Of a stretch of DNA of 64,000 nt, positions 17,601 through 26,097 are shown piece by piece. This DNA comes from Clostridia bacterium (GTDB taxonomy: Bacteria > Bacillota > Clostridia > Christensenellales > CAG-138): contig JAFPXD010000007.1 of assembly GCA_017394835.1 (NCBI GenBank), positions 1 through 64,000 of the forward strand. Direction: 5' to 3'. Numbering within the stretch: position 1 is the stretch's first letter; the number at the start of each line of letters is the position of its first letter. The notes under the pieces were generated by a model that worked only from the letters and a program-made list of their open reading frames with translations, was not told where the DNA came from and made no database searches. A program made the position numbers and the translations under genes.

Positions 17601-20600
17601 ACAACGGCTCCACCACCATGACCGACTCCGCCGGCGCCACCATGCCCGTTTACCGTGCCGCTACCTACGGCAGGTATCTCGTTGAGGCGGGCGAGGTAGT
17701 GGATCTTGCCGCCGCGCTTTCGAAGTACGTTTCCTCCTCCGGCACCACCTGGCAGTTCAGGGGCGGCGAATACTTCGGCGACAATAAGGCTCCCACGGTC
17801 GAACTCGGCACCTTCCTCGACGCCGAAGTGGGCGTTGACTATCACGTTTCCGTCGCCGTAGTTGACGATTACGGCGTTGAGGGCGTGACCGTCACCTACA
17901 CCGTGGGCGGGAATACCGCCACGCTCGATATGGTATTCAACACCAATACCGGCAAGTACCAGACCATCATCCCCGGCTCCGCGATCACCGCGGGCAACGA
18001 GACCATGCAGCTCACCTTCGTCGCGACCGATAACAAGGGTCTCACCGGCGAGGCGACCGCTTCCGTTACCATAGTCGATAAGCCGCAGATCATCACCGTC
18101 TCCCCGCTTGCGAACTCCGCGACTCACGATAACAAGCGCCCCGAGATCTCCGTGACCTTCGGCAACGCGGGCGATGAGCCCACCGCCGTCATCACCGTTT
18201 CCGGCGTGACCGGCACTACCGCCGTTTCCGGCAATACCGCCGTATTCAATTATGAGGGCGATCTTGCGGACGGCAAGTACACCGCTTCCATCACCATCAC
18301 GAGGACCGACGGCGCCTTCGTCACCTACTCCTGGAGCTTCACGGTGGGCGAGCCTCAGTTCGGCTTCTACTTCGGTCAGCTCCACTCCCATACCGCCGAA
18401 TATTCCGACGGCGCGGGCACCGTGGAGGACGGTTACAATTACGTGATGAGCCTGCCCGAGAGCGAGAACGTCGACTTCGTCGCCTTCACCGATCACTCCA
18501 ACTACTTTGACGATAAGACCAACCTCGGCGATTTCGAAAACGTCGAATCCGGTATAATCGCTTCGAACGGCCATTCCAAGTGGTATAACTACAAGACCCA
18601 GATCGCGGGCTACAACACCGCGCAGAACAGGGTCATATTCCTCGGCGGATACGAGATGACCTGGTCCGGCCAGTACGGCCACATGAACACCTTCAACTCC
18701 GTTGGTATCGTCTCCCGCCAGAACAGCGTTTACACCGTTCACGGCGGCGCGGGACTTGTCGCTTACTACGATCTCATCAAGCAGTATCCCGACACCATCC
18801 ACCAGTTCAACCATCCCGGCACCACCTTCGGCAACTTCGATAACTTCGGTTATTACGACGTTGCGGCCGACCGCGTTATCACCATGGTGGAGGTCGGCAA
18901 CGGCGAAGGCGCGGTAGGCGGCTCCGCTTACTGGCCCAGCTATGAGCAATATACCCTCGCGCTCGATATGGGCTGGCACGTAGCTCCCACCAACAACCAG
19001 GATAACCACAAGGGCAAGTGGGGCAACTCCAACACCGCCCGCGACGTTATCATCACCGACGACTTCTCCGAGGCCGGCATCTATGAGGCCATGCGCAGCA
19101 TGACCATGTATGCTACCGAGGATAAGAACCTCGAGATCTACTACTCCCTGAACGACTGCGTAATGGGCTCCGTGATCCCCGATGACGATGATGATCCCAT
19201 CACCAGCGTCCACATCTATGCTTCCGTCAACGATCCCGACGGCGAGGGCCTCGGCCGCGTCAGCGTGATCGTAAACGGCGGCGTCGTGGCTTATACCGAG
19301 GCCGTGAACGGTTCTTCCGCGGTCATCGACACGACTCTCCCCAACGATTACTCCTACTACTTCATCCGCGTTGAGCAGGCCGACGGCGATATAGCCGTTA
19401 CCGCTCCCGTATGGGTCGGCGAGGTATCGAAGGTCGGTATCTCCTCCGTAAAGACCAACACCATAATCCCCGTCAAGAACGAGGAGATGACCTTCACCAC
19501 CACGGTTTACGATTACGAGTCTCAGGATTTCGTGATCGAGAGCCTGCAGTATTACATCAAGGTCGGTCAGAATGACGACGTCCTGCTGGGCACCGTCAAT
19601 GACCCCGGCACCGTCTCCGCCAATACCGAGCGTGAGTTCACCTACAACTTCACTCCCACCGCATTGGGCGCGCAGAAGTTCATCGTGAACGTCAGCGGCT
19701 ATCTCGGCGAGACCTTCATGCAGTTCTCCATGACCTACGACATGGACGTTCTCGATCCCTCCGAGCTCGTTGATATAGGCATCGACGCGGGCCATGCGAA
19801 CTTCTACGTTGCCGGCAACTATGCCGATTCCGACGCCGCGTTCATAGAGCTCTGCGCTCAGAACGCCATCAGGGCGAACCACATCGCCGCGGGCGAGCTC
19901 ACCTATGATAACATCAAGGATTACGTCCTGCTCGTTCTCACCGTTCCTTACGTGGGCTGGGAGAACGTCGGCGCTGCGAACCTCTACACTGCGGATGAGA
20001 TCGCGGCCATCGCGCAGTATGCGGCCAACGGCGGCAACGTCATCGTTTGCTCCAAGTCCGACCGCGGCGATCCCGCCAATGCGGAGGAGCAGGCTTACAA
20101 CATCTCCAACGCCATACTCGAAGCCATCGGCACCGATACCCGCATTGTGAAGGGTATAGTGGTCGATAACGAGGAGAAGGCGAACGAGGCTTACCGCATC
20201 TACTTCACAAGTGAAGACAACTACAACTACACCTGGAACGGCGAGCCCGTATGGCTGCTGAAGGACGTCCTCGAAACCACCAACAACTCCTTCTCCGGCT
20301 ACAACTCCGCGCCCGTTGCTCCCGGCGTGAACGCCATCCCCATCATAAAGGGCTATTCCACCACCTGGGGCGCGAGCTACACCGCGAACTTCACCGGCTC
20401 CAACTATGTGCCCGATTACGATAACGATACCGTTACCGTTCCCATGGGCGAGGTCGTTGAGATGACTCTCGAAGACCTTACGGGCGGCGGCTGGCTCATC
20501 ACCGCGGGCGTGACCTTCTTCTCCACCTTCGAGGTAAAGGTCGAGGTCGAAAACGCCACCACGCTTCAGAACTCGAACTATCAGATCGTTATGAACATCA

Positions 20601-21415
20601 TAATGCAGCTGAAGCCCGAGCTCCCCGTCACCCCCATCGCGGAGGTCAACGCCTCCGAGCCCGGCGGCAAATACACCGTTGAAGGTTACGTCACCTCCAA
20701 CGCCTCCGGTTACGATCAGGATACCGCGTTCTTCGACTGCATCTACATCCAGGATGCGACCGCGGGCATCAACCTCTTCCCCGTAGCGGGCGACTTCCAC
20801 ATCGGTCAGTATGTCCGCGCGACGGGCGTTCTCGGCGCCTATAACGGCGAGCGTGAGCTTGTTGTTACGGACATTCAGGTGGTCGAAGGTCACGACGAGT
20901 ACATCGTCGAGCCTCTTGAGCTCTCCGCGGCCGACGCGATGAGCCCTGACTACACCGGAACGCTCATCAAGGTCGAAGGCACGGTCGAATCCCTCGGTTA
21001 CTCCTCCGACGGCGCTCTTGAGACCATAATGGTCCGCGACGATACCGGCGTTGCCCGCGTATTCATCGACGGCTATATCATGAGCTCCTACATTATCGAG
21101 ATAAGCGTGGGCGATCACGTTTCCGCGATCGGTCTGGGCTCCATCACAGTCGATACCGAGGATCCCGAAGGCGGCTACATCCCGCGTCTGCGCGTCAGGA
21201 ACCGCGCCGAGATAGTCGTGACTCACGCGGAAGGCCTGGCCGGCGACGTCAACTGCGACGGCATAGTTGATTCCGCCGACATCACCCTTGCCGCGGCCTA
21301 TGCCATGAGCGCCGGCACTGTCAGCGAACAGGGCGTCATCAACGGCGATATGAACGGCGACGGCTTGCTCACCGCCGCGGATCTTTCCGCTCTCTATTCG
21401 TTCATTCAGGGCTGA
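14678..21415 (+). CDS. Giant secreted protein: OB-fold repeats, PHP/CehA-like metallohydrolase, dockerin
   Basis: 2245 aa. A signal peptide (1-30, ending AVAKA) is followed by a discoidin-like segment, then four or more OB-fold-like repeats of the kind found in extracellular nucleases (about 242-400, 457-650, 652-835, 847-1035). Each repeat carries a DxxGxxxxY-type strand and LGDLVxxTG. Two Pro-Thr-Glu linkers lie at about 214-238 and 424-456. Ig-like segments (about 1036-1225) lead to a PHP domain (about 1228-1500) with QLHSHTAEYSDG, FTDHSN, FNHPG and TNNQDNHKG metal ligands. A GATase-like segment (about 1690-1980), two more OB-like units and a C-terminal type I dockerin (2189-2245, DVNCDGIVDSADI and DMNGDGLLTAADL) follow. 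SD GGAGGAAAAC precedes the ATG. It is probably a phosphoesterase displayed outside the cell; the substrate is unknown. Confidence 0.88.
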   Translation: MNRVKRISALLLAALMVLSLVPASAVAKAALPTREAETIVGWDFNGADGNGTNIASTANANNAEAVVERDNGVTIGYANGNGTSNGKALNTTAWNGATASEPRYYTATVNAAGYSGIALSAELRASGTGPKNVYVYYSINGTDFIAVDGGSATCGNGTWGSISASFPADCDDAESMEIRILVNDQESAKGETIAAGGTLRMDNLIITGTPTGETPDPTDEPVVTPEPTETPEPTEEPTVTVVTIAEALAAAANTSLTVEGIVTFMDGRNVYVEDATGGIDLYLNSNTVPSALALGDLVRATGSRADYNGLPELSGINGGDEAAFAIRSTGNTLPLQEVTVAELLASPDTYICERIHITGAVVGAASGNNTPITQDGSSINIYKMPADAAAENDTVNVTAVVGMHTSGVQLRVALAADVEVVSSPEPTETPEPTETPEPTAAPTETPAPVTDPIDPADYPDYKTIAEIYALTSTGGTETVVGQVAMLFGNGGTLNSVSIEDVENGEIVGLQIYDYTNIASYNVGDIVAVTGTVDEYGGVRQIKTVTSVTVLNTETAPIAAQEVTISELTANIADYVSEFVTIKDVTLGAYSANSNTPITDAENNSINIFRGAAYPDGILEGDTVTVYAVASKYNSTVQLRNGSSSDYVMENVSIIPIADALALANNETATVRGVVTFIDGKNVYIQDDTGAIDVYLTAASSTLAIGDLVQVTGTKDLYNGLPELKNVDPTNEEQLKVLSNNNPLPCETMTIADIIANFSSVICRRVKIVGATLGAVNNSGTTPITQDGSSVNIYKIPAIEFVEGDLVDVIAVISIYQSNPQLRVVKAEDVTGTIVYNDPIEDSLFGENDMTIPEVIAAADSSEVTVIAQLIYRFGNYDSVNSAILEDMVEGEIVGLQMYNSLDDYEIGDILRITATKTTYGGVPQISSATAVEKLGHADPIPAQVFDNFAALRAEEENLLSEYVMVKDVTLGAYNDNGSTTMTDSAGATMPVYRAATYGRYLVEAGEVVDLAAALSKYVSSSGTTWQFRGGEYFGDNKAPTVELGTFLDAEVGVDYHVSVAVVDDYGVEGVTVTYTVGGNTATLDMVFNTNTGKYQTIIPGSAITAGNETMQLTFVATDNKGLTGEATASVTIVDKPQIITVSPLANSATHDNKRPEISVTFGNAGDEPTAVITVSGVTGTTAVSGNTAVFNYEGDLADGKYTASITITRTDGAFVTYSWSFTVGEPQFGFYFGQLHSHTAEYSDGAGTVEDGYNYVMSLPESENVDFVAFTDHSNYFDDKTNLGDFENVESGIIASNGHSKWYNYKTQIAGYNTAQNRVIFLGGYEMTWSGQYGHMNTFNSVGIVSRQNSVYTVHGGAGLVAYYDLIKQYPDTIHQFNHPGTTFGNFDNFGYYDVAADRVITMVEVGNGEGAVGGSAYWPSYEQYTLALDMGWHVAPTNNQDNHKGKWGNSNTARDVIITDDFSEAGIYEAMRSMTMYATEDKNLEIYYSLNDCVMGSVIPDDDDDPITSVHIYASVNDPDGEGLGRVSVIVNGGVVAYTEAVNGSSAVIDTTLPNDYSYYFIRVEQADGDIAVTAPVWVGEVSKVGISSVKTNTIIPVKNEEMTFTTTVYDYESQDFVIESLQYYIKVGQNDDVLLGTVNDPGTVSANTEREFTYNFTPTALGAQKFIVNVSGYLGETFMQFSMTYDMDVLDPSELVDIGIDAGHANFYVAGNYADSDAAFIELCAQNAIRANHIAAGELTYDNIKDYVLLVLTVPYVGWENVGAANLYTADEIAAIAQYAANGGNVIVCSKSDRGDPANAEEQAYNISNAILEAIGTDTRIVKGIVVDNEEKANEAYRIYFTSEDNYNYTWNGEPVWLLKDVLETTNNSFSGYNSAPVAPGVNAIPIIKGYSTTWGASYTANFTGSNYVPDYDNDTVTVPMGEVVEMTLEDLTGGGWLITAGVTFFSTFEVKVEVENATTLQNSNYQIVMNIIMQLKPELPVTPIAEVNASEPGGKYTVEGYVTSNASGYDQDTAFFDCIYIQDATAGINLFPVAGDFHIGQYVRATGVLGAYNGERELVVTDIQVVEGHDEYIVEPLELSAADAMSPDYTGTLIKVEGTVESLGYSSDGALETIMVRDDTGVARVFIDGYIMSSYIIEISVGDHVSAIGLGSITVDTEDPEGGYIPRLRVRNRAEIVVTHAEGLAGDVNCDGIVDSADITLAAAYAMSAGTVSEQGVINGDMNGDGLLTAADLSALYSFIQG

Positions 21416-21460
21416 TCCGAATCTTGATCGGCATGGCTCCCGCTTTCGCGGGAGCCATGC
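21241..21460 (+). repeat. 220-bp dockerin-terminator repeat, copy 1
   Basis: This segment matches 24481-24700 base for base except for three substitutions. It covers the whole dockerin coding part, the stop codon and the terminator hairpin. The identity stops sharply after the hairpin. Identity in non-coding bases too means recent duplication or gene conversion, not just protein conservation. Confidence 0.92.
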
Positions 21461-21469
21461 TTTCGTTTT
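21431..21469 (+). terminator. Terminator after the PHP-dockerin gene
   Basis: A perfect 13-bp stem GCATGGCTCCCGC/GCGGGAGCCATGC (21431-21443, 21448-21460) with a TTTC loop, followed by TTTCGTTTT. Confidence 0.85.
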
Positions 21470-21535
21470 GGGGAAGGATCTGCGGTTTTTATCTCAAAAA
21501 AATGCTCCGGATCGTATTTTCGGTGCTCGCGACCG

Positions 21536-21564
21536 TTGACAGTCGCCGCATTATAGATTATACT
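21536..21564 (+). promoter_or_regulatory. Promoter of the second dockerin gene
   Basis: Consensus TTGACA (21536-21541), a 17-nt spacer and TATACT (21559-21564), leaving a leader of about 95 nt before the ATG at 21665. Confidence 0.75.
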
Positions 21565-21664
21565 ATATACGGAAATGTGTACCGATGTTGTCAATATGTG
21601 CCAGGGCCGCAGTATTATCGGCGTCGCTCACAACCGAACAATCTAAAAAAGGAGAAAACAAACC

Positions 21665-24655
21665 ATGAAGAAATTGCTTGCGATCTTAGTTGCCGCCATG
21701 ATGCTGTTCGGCATATTCGGCGGCGTACTGGCAAAGCCGGCTGCGTATAAACCCGCGACCGGGGAAAAAACCGAAGCAAAGGTAATCGATCCGCTTATAG
21801 AGAAAAAGACCTGCAAAGCGATGCGGGATGGCACAGCCACGTTGGATGAGGCCCTCAACGCGGCGGGCGGCGCGATCGCTTTCGTTTCCGAAGGCACCTA
21901 TCCGTGGACGGTGCTCACCGACAGCGAGACAGGCCGCGTCTATGCTCAGAGCTCCAACGCGGGCGTGAACTCATCCTCCTCTACGGTCTCCGCGACCGTC
22001 GAGGTAGGCTCCAATAAGGCCGTCAAGTTCGATTTCAAGGCATGGGGCGAGGGCAGCTCCAACCCTTATGACAAGTGCATATTCGCGATAGACGGCAACG
22101 CTCAGTTCACCTACGGCGCCCGTGACAACGATTGGGAGGAATTCGTCGGGAACATCGGTCCCGGCATCCACACGCTCACATGGGAATACTCCAAGGATTC
22201 CAGCGTGCATCCCTCGGGCGACTATTTCGCCGTCGATAATATCGAGATAGTCGAGCGCGAGGCCGCTCCCATAAACACCGAGATCACCGAAGCCATAAAC
22301 GTCGAAGGCGGCAATATCCAGTTCGTCAGCAACGGCACCTATCCCTGGGTAGTCGTGAACGAAGGCGGCCGTTCGTATGCCAGTAACGGCAACTCCGGCG
22401 TACACTCCTCCACCTCCGAGCTCAGCGCAACCGTTATGGCGGGCGCGGGCGATATGCTCACCTTCGATTTCAAGGCATGGGGCGAAGGCACCAGCACCTT
22501 CTGGGATCACTGTGATTTCTACGTTGACGGTCAGCGCGTCATGTATTACGGCGCATACAACAACGAGGAGTGGGAGACCTTCCTCTACTCGCTCACCGCG
22601 GGCGAGCATGAGCTCAAGTGGTCCTTCACCAAGGACTCCACCGATAACGGCGCGGGCGACTACTTCTACGTGGATAACGTGGCGATCGCGCAGGCCGTCG
22701 AAGTTGAGTCCATCTCCGCGCCCGAAAGGCTGGAGATCATGCAGTACACCGCCGCATTGATAGAGTACGAGGTGCTTCCTGCCAACGCTACCGTGAAGAC
22801 GGTCACCTTCACCTCCGCCGATACGAGCATCGCCACCGTTGATCAGAACGGCATGGTGAGGGGCGTTGGGATCGGCGACACCGTTGTCACGATCGCCTCC
22901 ACGGCGGATCCCACCATCACCGCCGAGGTCGCGATCAAGGTCATCGAATCCGACGTCGAGGCCGTTACCATCTACGGCGATATCGTTTACGATCCCGATG
23001 AGGTCATCGCGAATCAGTGGGTAACGTTCCTGGATATAAATCCCACGGCGCTCACTACGGTCGGCGCAGCTCCCGATACCTACGGCGCCGCCTATGCTTA
23101 CGGCACGATCTACGGCTACACCAATACCGACGGCTGCTTCTTCGCCATCCCCTTCGACGATCTGGCCAACTCCGCGGATTACGTGGGCAGCACCCAGATG
23201 ACTGACCTTACCATCCGCTCCATGAGCGTCGATTATACCGCCGGCGTGCTTTACGGTATTGCCTCCGCCAGCAACGACTTCTGCCTTGTGACCATCGATA
23301 TGGATTCCGGCGCGGTGGAGACCATCGGCAACCTCGGCGTCACGATGCTTGCGTTTGCCATCGATATCAACGGCGTGGCTTACGGTATTGCGAGCAACGG
23401 CAACCTGTACACCATCGATCTTGAAACCGCCGCGATCACGTTCGTCGGAAGCACCGGCCAGAGCGTCAGCTACGTACAGGATATGGCGTTCGATTATGAC
23501 ACCGGCATCCTCTACTGGGCGCACTGCAACGATACGGACGGCGATCTTTACGTGGTCGATCCCACCAACGCGTCCTGCTATAAGATCGACAACATCGGTC
23601 CCGGCGCCGGCTGCGAGGTCGTAGGCATGTTCATCGTTCCCGAGAACGAGCCCGAACGTCCCAGTGACATTGCCGTGACCGGCGTGAGCATTATCCCCGA
23701 GCAGGCGACGATCCGCGTCGACGAGACCGCTGAGTTCACAGCGGCGGTCCTTCCCGTGAACGCTTCCAACAAGAACGTCACCTGGTCCGTTGACGATCCC
23801 GCGATCATATCCGTTGACGGGAACGGCGTCGTTACCGGCATTGGCGCAGGCACAGCGCACGTTATCGTCACCACCGAGGACGGCGCGTTCACCGCTTCCG
23901 CCGAAGTCACCGTACTGCCCCCCCTGGGCGAGCTCATTGAAGGCTTCTACTTTGAGACCGATCCCGAGGTCGACGGCTGGACCTTCATCGATAACGACGG
24001 CGACGGTTACAACTTCTTCTGGAGCAGCAACTACGGCTCGGATTATTCCTCCATCGCTTACGAGGGCAGCGGCTATCTGATGTCCGAGTCCTACGTCAAT
24101 GACTTCGAGAATGAAACCGGCTACGCGGTGACCCCCGATAACTGGGCCATATCGCCCGCCGTTACGCTGCCCACCGGCTCCGCCACGCTGATATTCTATG
24201 CCACCTCCATCGGCAGCTACGGCTATGAGCAGCTTGAGGTTTACGTAGGCGCCACTCCCGATATCGCCGCCATGAACGTGGTCATGGCCGATACCGCTAT
24301 CGATTACAACACCTCCGGCGACGCCAACTACGGCAGGTATGAGGTGGATCTCACCGATTACGTCGGCCAGACCGTCTACATTGCGTTCAACCATGCCAAC
24401 TGCTCCGACATATTCATCCTCGGCATCGACATGGTCGAGATCTACGGCAATGAGGAGGAGGTACCTCCCGCAGGTCTCCGCGGCGACGTCAACTGCGACG
24501 GCATTGTTGATTCCGCCGACATCACCCTTGCCGCAGCCTATGCCATGAGCGCCGGCACTGTCAGCGAACAGGGCATCATCAACGGCGATATGAACGGCGA
24601 CGGCTTGCTCACCGCCGCGGATCTTTCCGCTCTCTATTCGTTCATTCAGGGCTGA
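21665..24655 (+). CDS. Secreted adhesin-like protein with Big2 domains and dockerin
   Basis: 996 aa. The signal peptide (1-24, ending GGVLA) is followed by two copies of a jelly-roll-like unit (about 60-200 and 210-345) sharing the FDFKAWGEG and GDYFxVDN motifs. Two bacterial Ig-like Big2 domains follow (about 348-435 and 672-755, with TVxxxxDxxIATVDQNGxVxGVG). Between them is a propeller-like repeat stretch (about 455-660, YTxGVLYGI and FDYDTGILYW). A cleaved-adhesin/MAM-like jelly roll (about 760-930) and a type I dockerin (939-996) end the protein. No catalytic residues were recognised, so it is probably a binding or structural component. It has its own promoter and AAAAGGAG before the ATG. 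No cohesin partner lies in the window. Confidence 0.88.
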   Translation: MKKLLAILVAAMMLFGIFGGVLAKPAAYKPATGEKTEAKVIDPLIEKKTCKAMRDGTATLDEALNAAGGAIAFVSEGTYPWTVLTDSETGRVYAQSSNAGVNSSSSTVSATVEVGSNKAVKFDFKAWGEGSSNPYDKCIFAIDGNAQFTYGARDNDWEEFVGNIGPGIHTLTWEYSKDSSVHPSGDYFAVDNIEIVEREAAPINTEITEAINVEGGNIQFVSNGTYPWVVVNEGGRSYASNGNSGVHSSTSELSATVMAGAGDMLTFDFKAWGEGTSTFWDHCDFYVDGQRVMYYGAYNNEEWETFLYSLTAGEHELKWSFTKDSTDNGAGDYFYVDNVAIAQAVEVESISAPERLEIMQYTAALIEYEVLPANATVKTVTFTSADTSIATVDQNGMVRGVGIGDTVVTIASTADPTITAEVAIKVIESDVEAVTIYGDIVYDPDEVIANQWVTFLDINPTALTTVGAAPDTYGAAYAYGTIYGYTNTDGCFFAIPFDDLANSADYVGSTQMTDLTIRSMSVDYTAGVLYGIASASNDFCLVTIDMDSGAVETIGNLGVTMLAFAIDINGVAYGIASNGNLYTIDLETAAITFVGSTGQSVSYVQDMAFDYDTGILYWAHCNDTDGDLYVVDPTNASCYKIDNIGPGAGCEVVGMFIVPENEPERPSDIAVTGVSIIPEQATIRVDETAEFTAAVLPVNASNKNVTWSVDDPAIISVDGNGVVTGIGAGTAHVIVTTEDGAFTASAEVTVLPPLGELIEGFYFETDPEVDGWTFIDNDGDGYNFFWSSNYGSDYSSIAYEGSGYLMSESYVNDFENETGYAVTPDNWAISPAVTLPTGSATLIFYATSIGSYGYEQLEVYVGATPDIAAMNVVMADTAIDYNTSGDANYGRYEVDLTDYVGQTVYIAFNHANCSDIFILGIDMVEIYGNEEEVPPAGLRGDVNCDGIVDSADITLAAAYAMSAGTVSEQGIINGDMNGDGLLTAADLSALYSFIQG

Positions 24656-24700
24656 TCCGAATCTTGATCGGCATGGCTCCCGCTTTCGCGGGAGCCATGC
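24481..24700 (+). repeat. 220-bp dockerin-terminator repeat, copy 2
   Basis: Second copy of the segment at 21241-21460, offset 3240 bp, with three mismatches, all in the coding part. The last 40+ bases, including the hairpin, are identical. Confidence 0.92.
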
Positions 24701-24736
24701 AAACCGCCGGCAAGCCTATGCCGGCGGTCGTTTTTT
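24671..24736 (+). terminator. Double terminator after the second dockerin gene
   Basis: The shared 13-bp hairpin (24671-24700) is followed directly by a second one, CCGCCGGCA/TGCCGGCGG (24704-24727), then TCG and T6. The first copy lost or never had the second hairpin. Confidence 0.88.
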
Positions 24737-24747
24737 GCATAATAAGC

Positions 24748-24776
24748 TGGAAAAAAGAGGCGGGGCGTGGTATAAT
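24748..24776 (+). promoter_or_regulatory. Promoter of the YibE/F gene
   Basis: TGGAAA (24748-24753), a 17-nt spacer and a perfect TATAAT (24771-24776). The start codon is 66 nt further on. Confidence 0.55.
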
Positions 24777-24842
24777 GGAGCAATAAAAAGCAAAGGAAAC
24801 AAAAGCTTACGCAGCTTCAGGCAAAGGCCGTTTTCAAAAACC

Positions 24843-25994
24843 ATGGATACCAAAAGAAAAAAGCTCATAAACGCCTTGGCGGTGTTTCTCTGCGCCGCGC
24901 TGCTTGCCGCCGCCGTCATTCTGGCGAACCGCGCAAAGCCCGCCGAAAACAACCCGTATTACACCATCCGGTATGAGCTCGTCCGCGTGACGAAGGTGAT
25001 CGCCGAAAACTATACCGTCGATGAAAATACGGAGCACGCTCTTCGCGGCTCGCAGTCGCTGAACGTAAGGGTGCTGACGGGCCCCCACAAGGGCGACGAG
25101 ATGCCCATAATGAATTACCTGGGGCCGCTCCATGAAAAGCTCGCGAAGGTCGGCACGGTGCTCACCGTCACGCTGACCTCCGATTCGAGGGAGGCGGGCT
25201 ATCAGATGAGCGTGGTCAATTACGATCTCGTACCGCTCATCGCGGCGATGCTTGCGCTGTTCGTGCTTGCGGTGGTGCTCATTGGCAGAAAGAAGGGCGT
25301 TATGAGCCTCATCGGCCTTGCGGCGACGCTCATCGCGATCGTGTTCGTGCTCATCCCCCTCTGGCTGCGCGGCTGGCCCGCGATACCGCTCACGCTGGGC
25401 GTATGCGTGTTCGTTGCCGTGTTCAGCTTCCTGCTGCTCGGCGGGCTCACCAAAAAGACGGCCGCCGCAATGCTCGGCACGGTGCTCTGCCTCGTTATTT
25501 CGGGCGCGTTCGCGCTGATCTGCGGCAGCATCGCAAGGGTCTCGGGCAATACCATGTCCGAAGCGGAATGGCTCATGGATGAAGCGCAGGCGACGGGCGT
25601 TACGCTGAACGTGCGCGGGCTCTTCGTTTCGGGAATACTGATCGCATCGCTCGGCGCGGTGATGGACGTTGCAATGAGCATCGCCTCCGCCGTGAACGAG
25701 ATAGCGGAGGTCGATCCCTCCCTCGGCGCGGGCAGGCTCTTCAAATCGGGCATGAACATAGGCCGCGATATGATAGGCACGATGACCAACACCCTCATTC
25801 TGGCGTTCGCGGGCAGCTCGCTCAATCTGATGATAATAATGTTCGCCGCGGGCATGCAGCCTTATCAGCTTATAAATAACGACGATACCGTTATGGAGCT
25901 CATAAAGGCGATCGCGGGCTCGCTCGGGCTCGTGCTCGCCGTGCCGCTGACAGCCGCCGCCGCTTCAAGACTGATGGGCAAAAAGAAGGCGTAA
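24843..25994 (+). CDS. YibE/F family membrane protein
   Basis: 383 aa with an N-terminal hydrophobic helix (about 9-28) and a 90-residue extracellular beta domain (YYTIRYELVRVTKVI...VRVLTGPHKGDE). Seven or so membrane segments (about 128-380) carry the family hallmark ISIASLGAVMDVAMSIAS-like sequence (ILIASLGAVMDVAMSI, about 262-277). The family is common in Firmicutes and proposed to be a transporter, but no substrate is established. The ATG at 24843 has only a weak SD (AAAGG); 36 in-frame codons upstream do not look like protein. It stands alone between terminators. Confidence 0.9.
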   Translation: MDTKRKKLINALAVFLCAALLAAAVILANRAKPAENNPYYTIRYELVRVTKVIAENYTVDENTEHALRGSQSLNVRVLTGPHKGDEMPIMNYLGPLHEKLAKVGTVLTVTLTSDSREAGYQMSVVNYDLVPLIAAMLALFVLAVVLIGRKKGVMSLIGLAATLIAIVFVLIPLWLRGWPAIPLTLGVCVFVAVFSFLLLGGLTKKTAAAMLGTVLCLVISGAFALICGSIARVSGNTMSEAEWLMDEAQATGVTLNVRGLFVSGILIASLGAVMDVAMSIASAVNEIAEVDPSLGAGRLFKSGMNIGRDMIGTMTNTLILAFAGSSLNLMIIMFAAGMQPYQLINNDDTVMELIKAIAGSLGLVLAVPLTAAAASRLMGKKKA

Positions 25995-26004
25995 ACCAAA
26001 AACG

Positions 26005-26042
26005 AAAAGCACGGAAAGCTTCATGCTTGCCGTGCTTTTGTT
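26005..26042 (+). terminator. Terminator after the YibE/F gene
   Basis: AAAAGCACGG (26005-26014) pairs with CCGTGCTTTT (26030-26039) and is followed by GTT. A second hairpin CGGCGGG/CCCCGCCG then TTTT lies at 26061-26084 before the convergent thpR gene. Confidence 0.75.
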
Positions 26043-26097
26043 ATGCGATCATTGTGAAGGCGGCGGGCGATCCCCGCCGTTTTACTTCGTCATGACG

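Noticed and set aside
16775..21226. 1483-codon open frame antisense to the PHP-dockerin gene
   Set aside because: It is a mirror of the GC-rich codon pattern of the plus-strand gene: low-complexity Gly/Asp/Val/Ala sequence, no SD and no recognisable domain.
21971..24394. 807-codon frame antisense to the second dockerin gene
   Set aside because: Same shadow effect; the plus strand has signal peptide, Big2 and dockerin domains in order.
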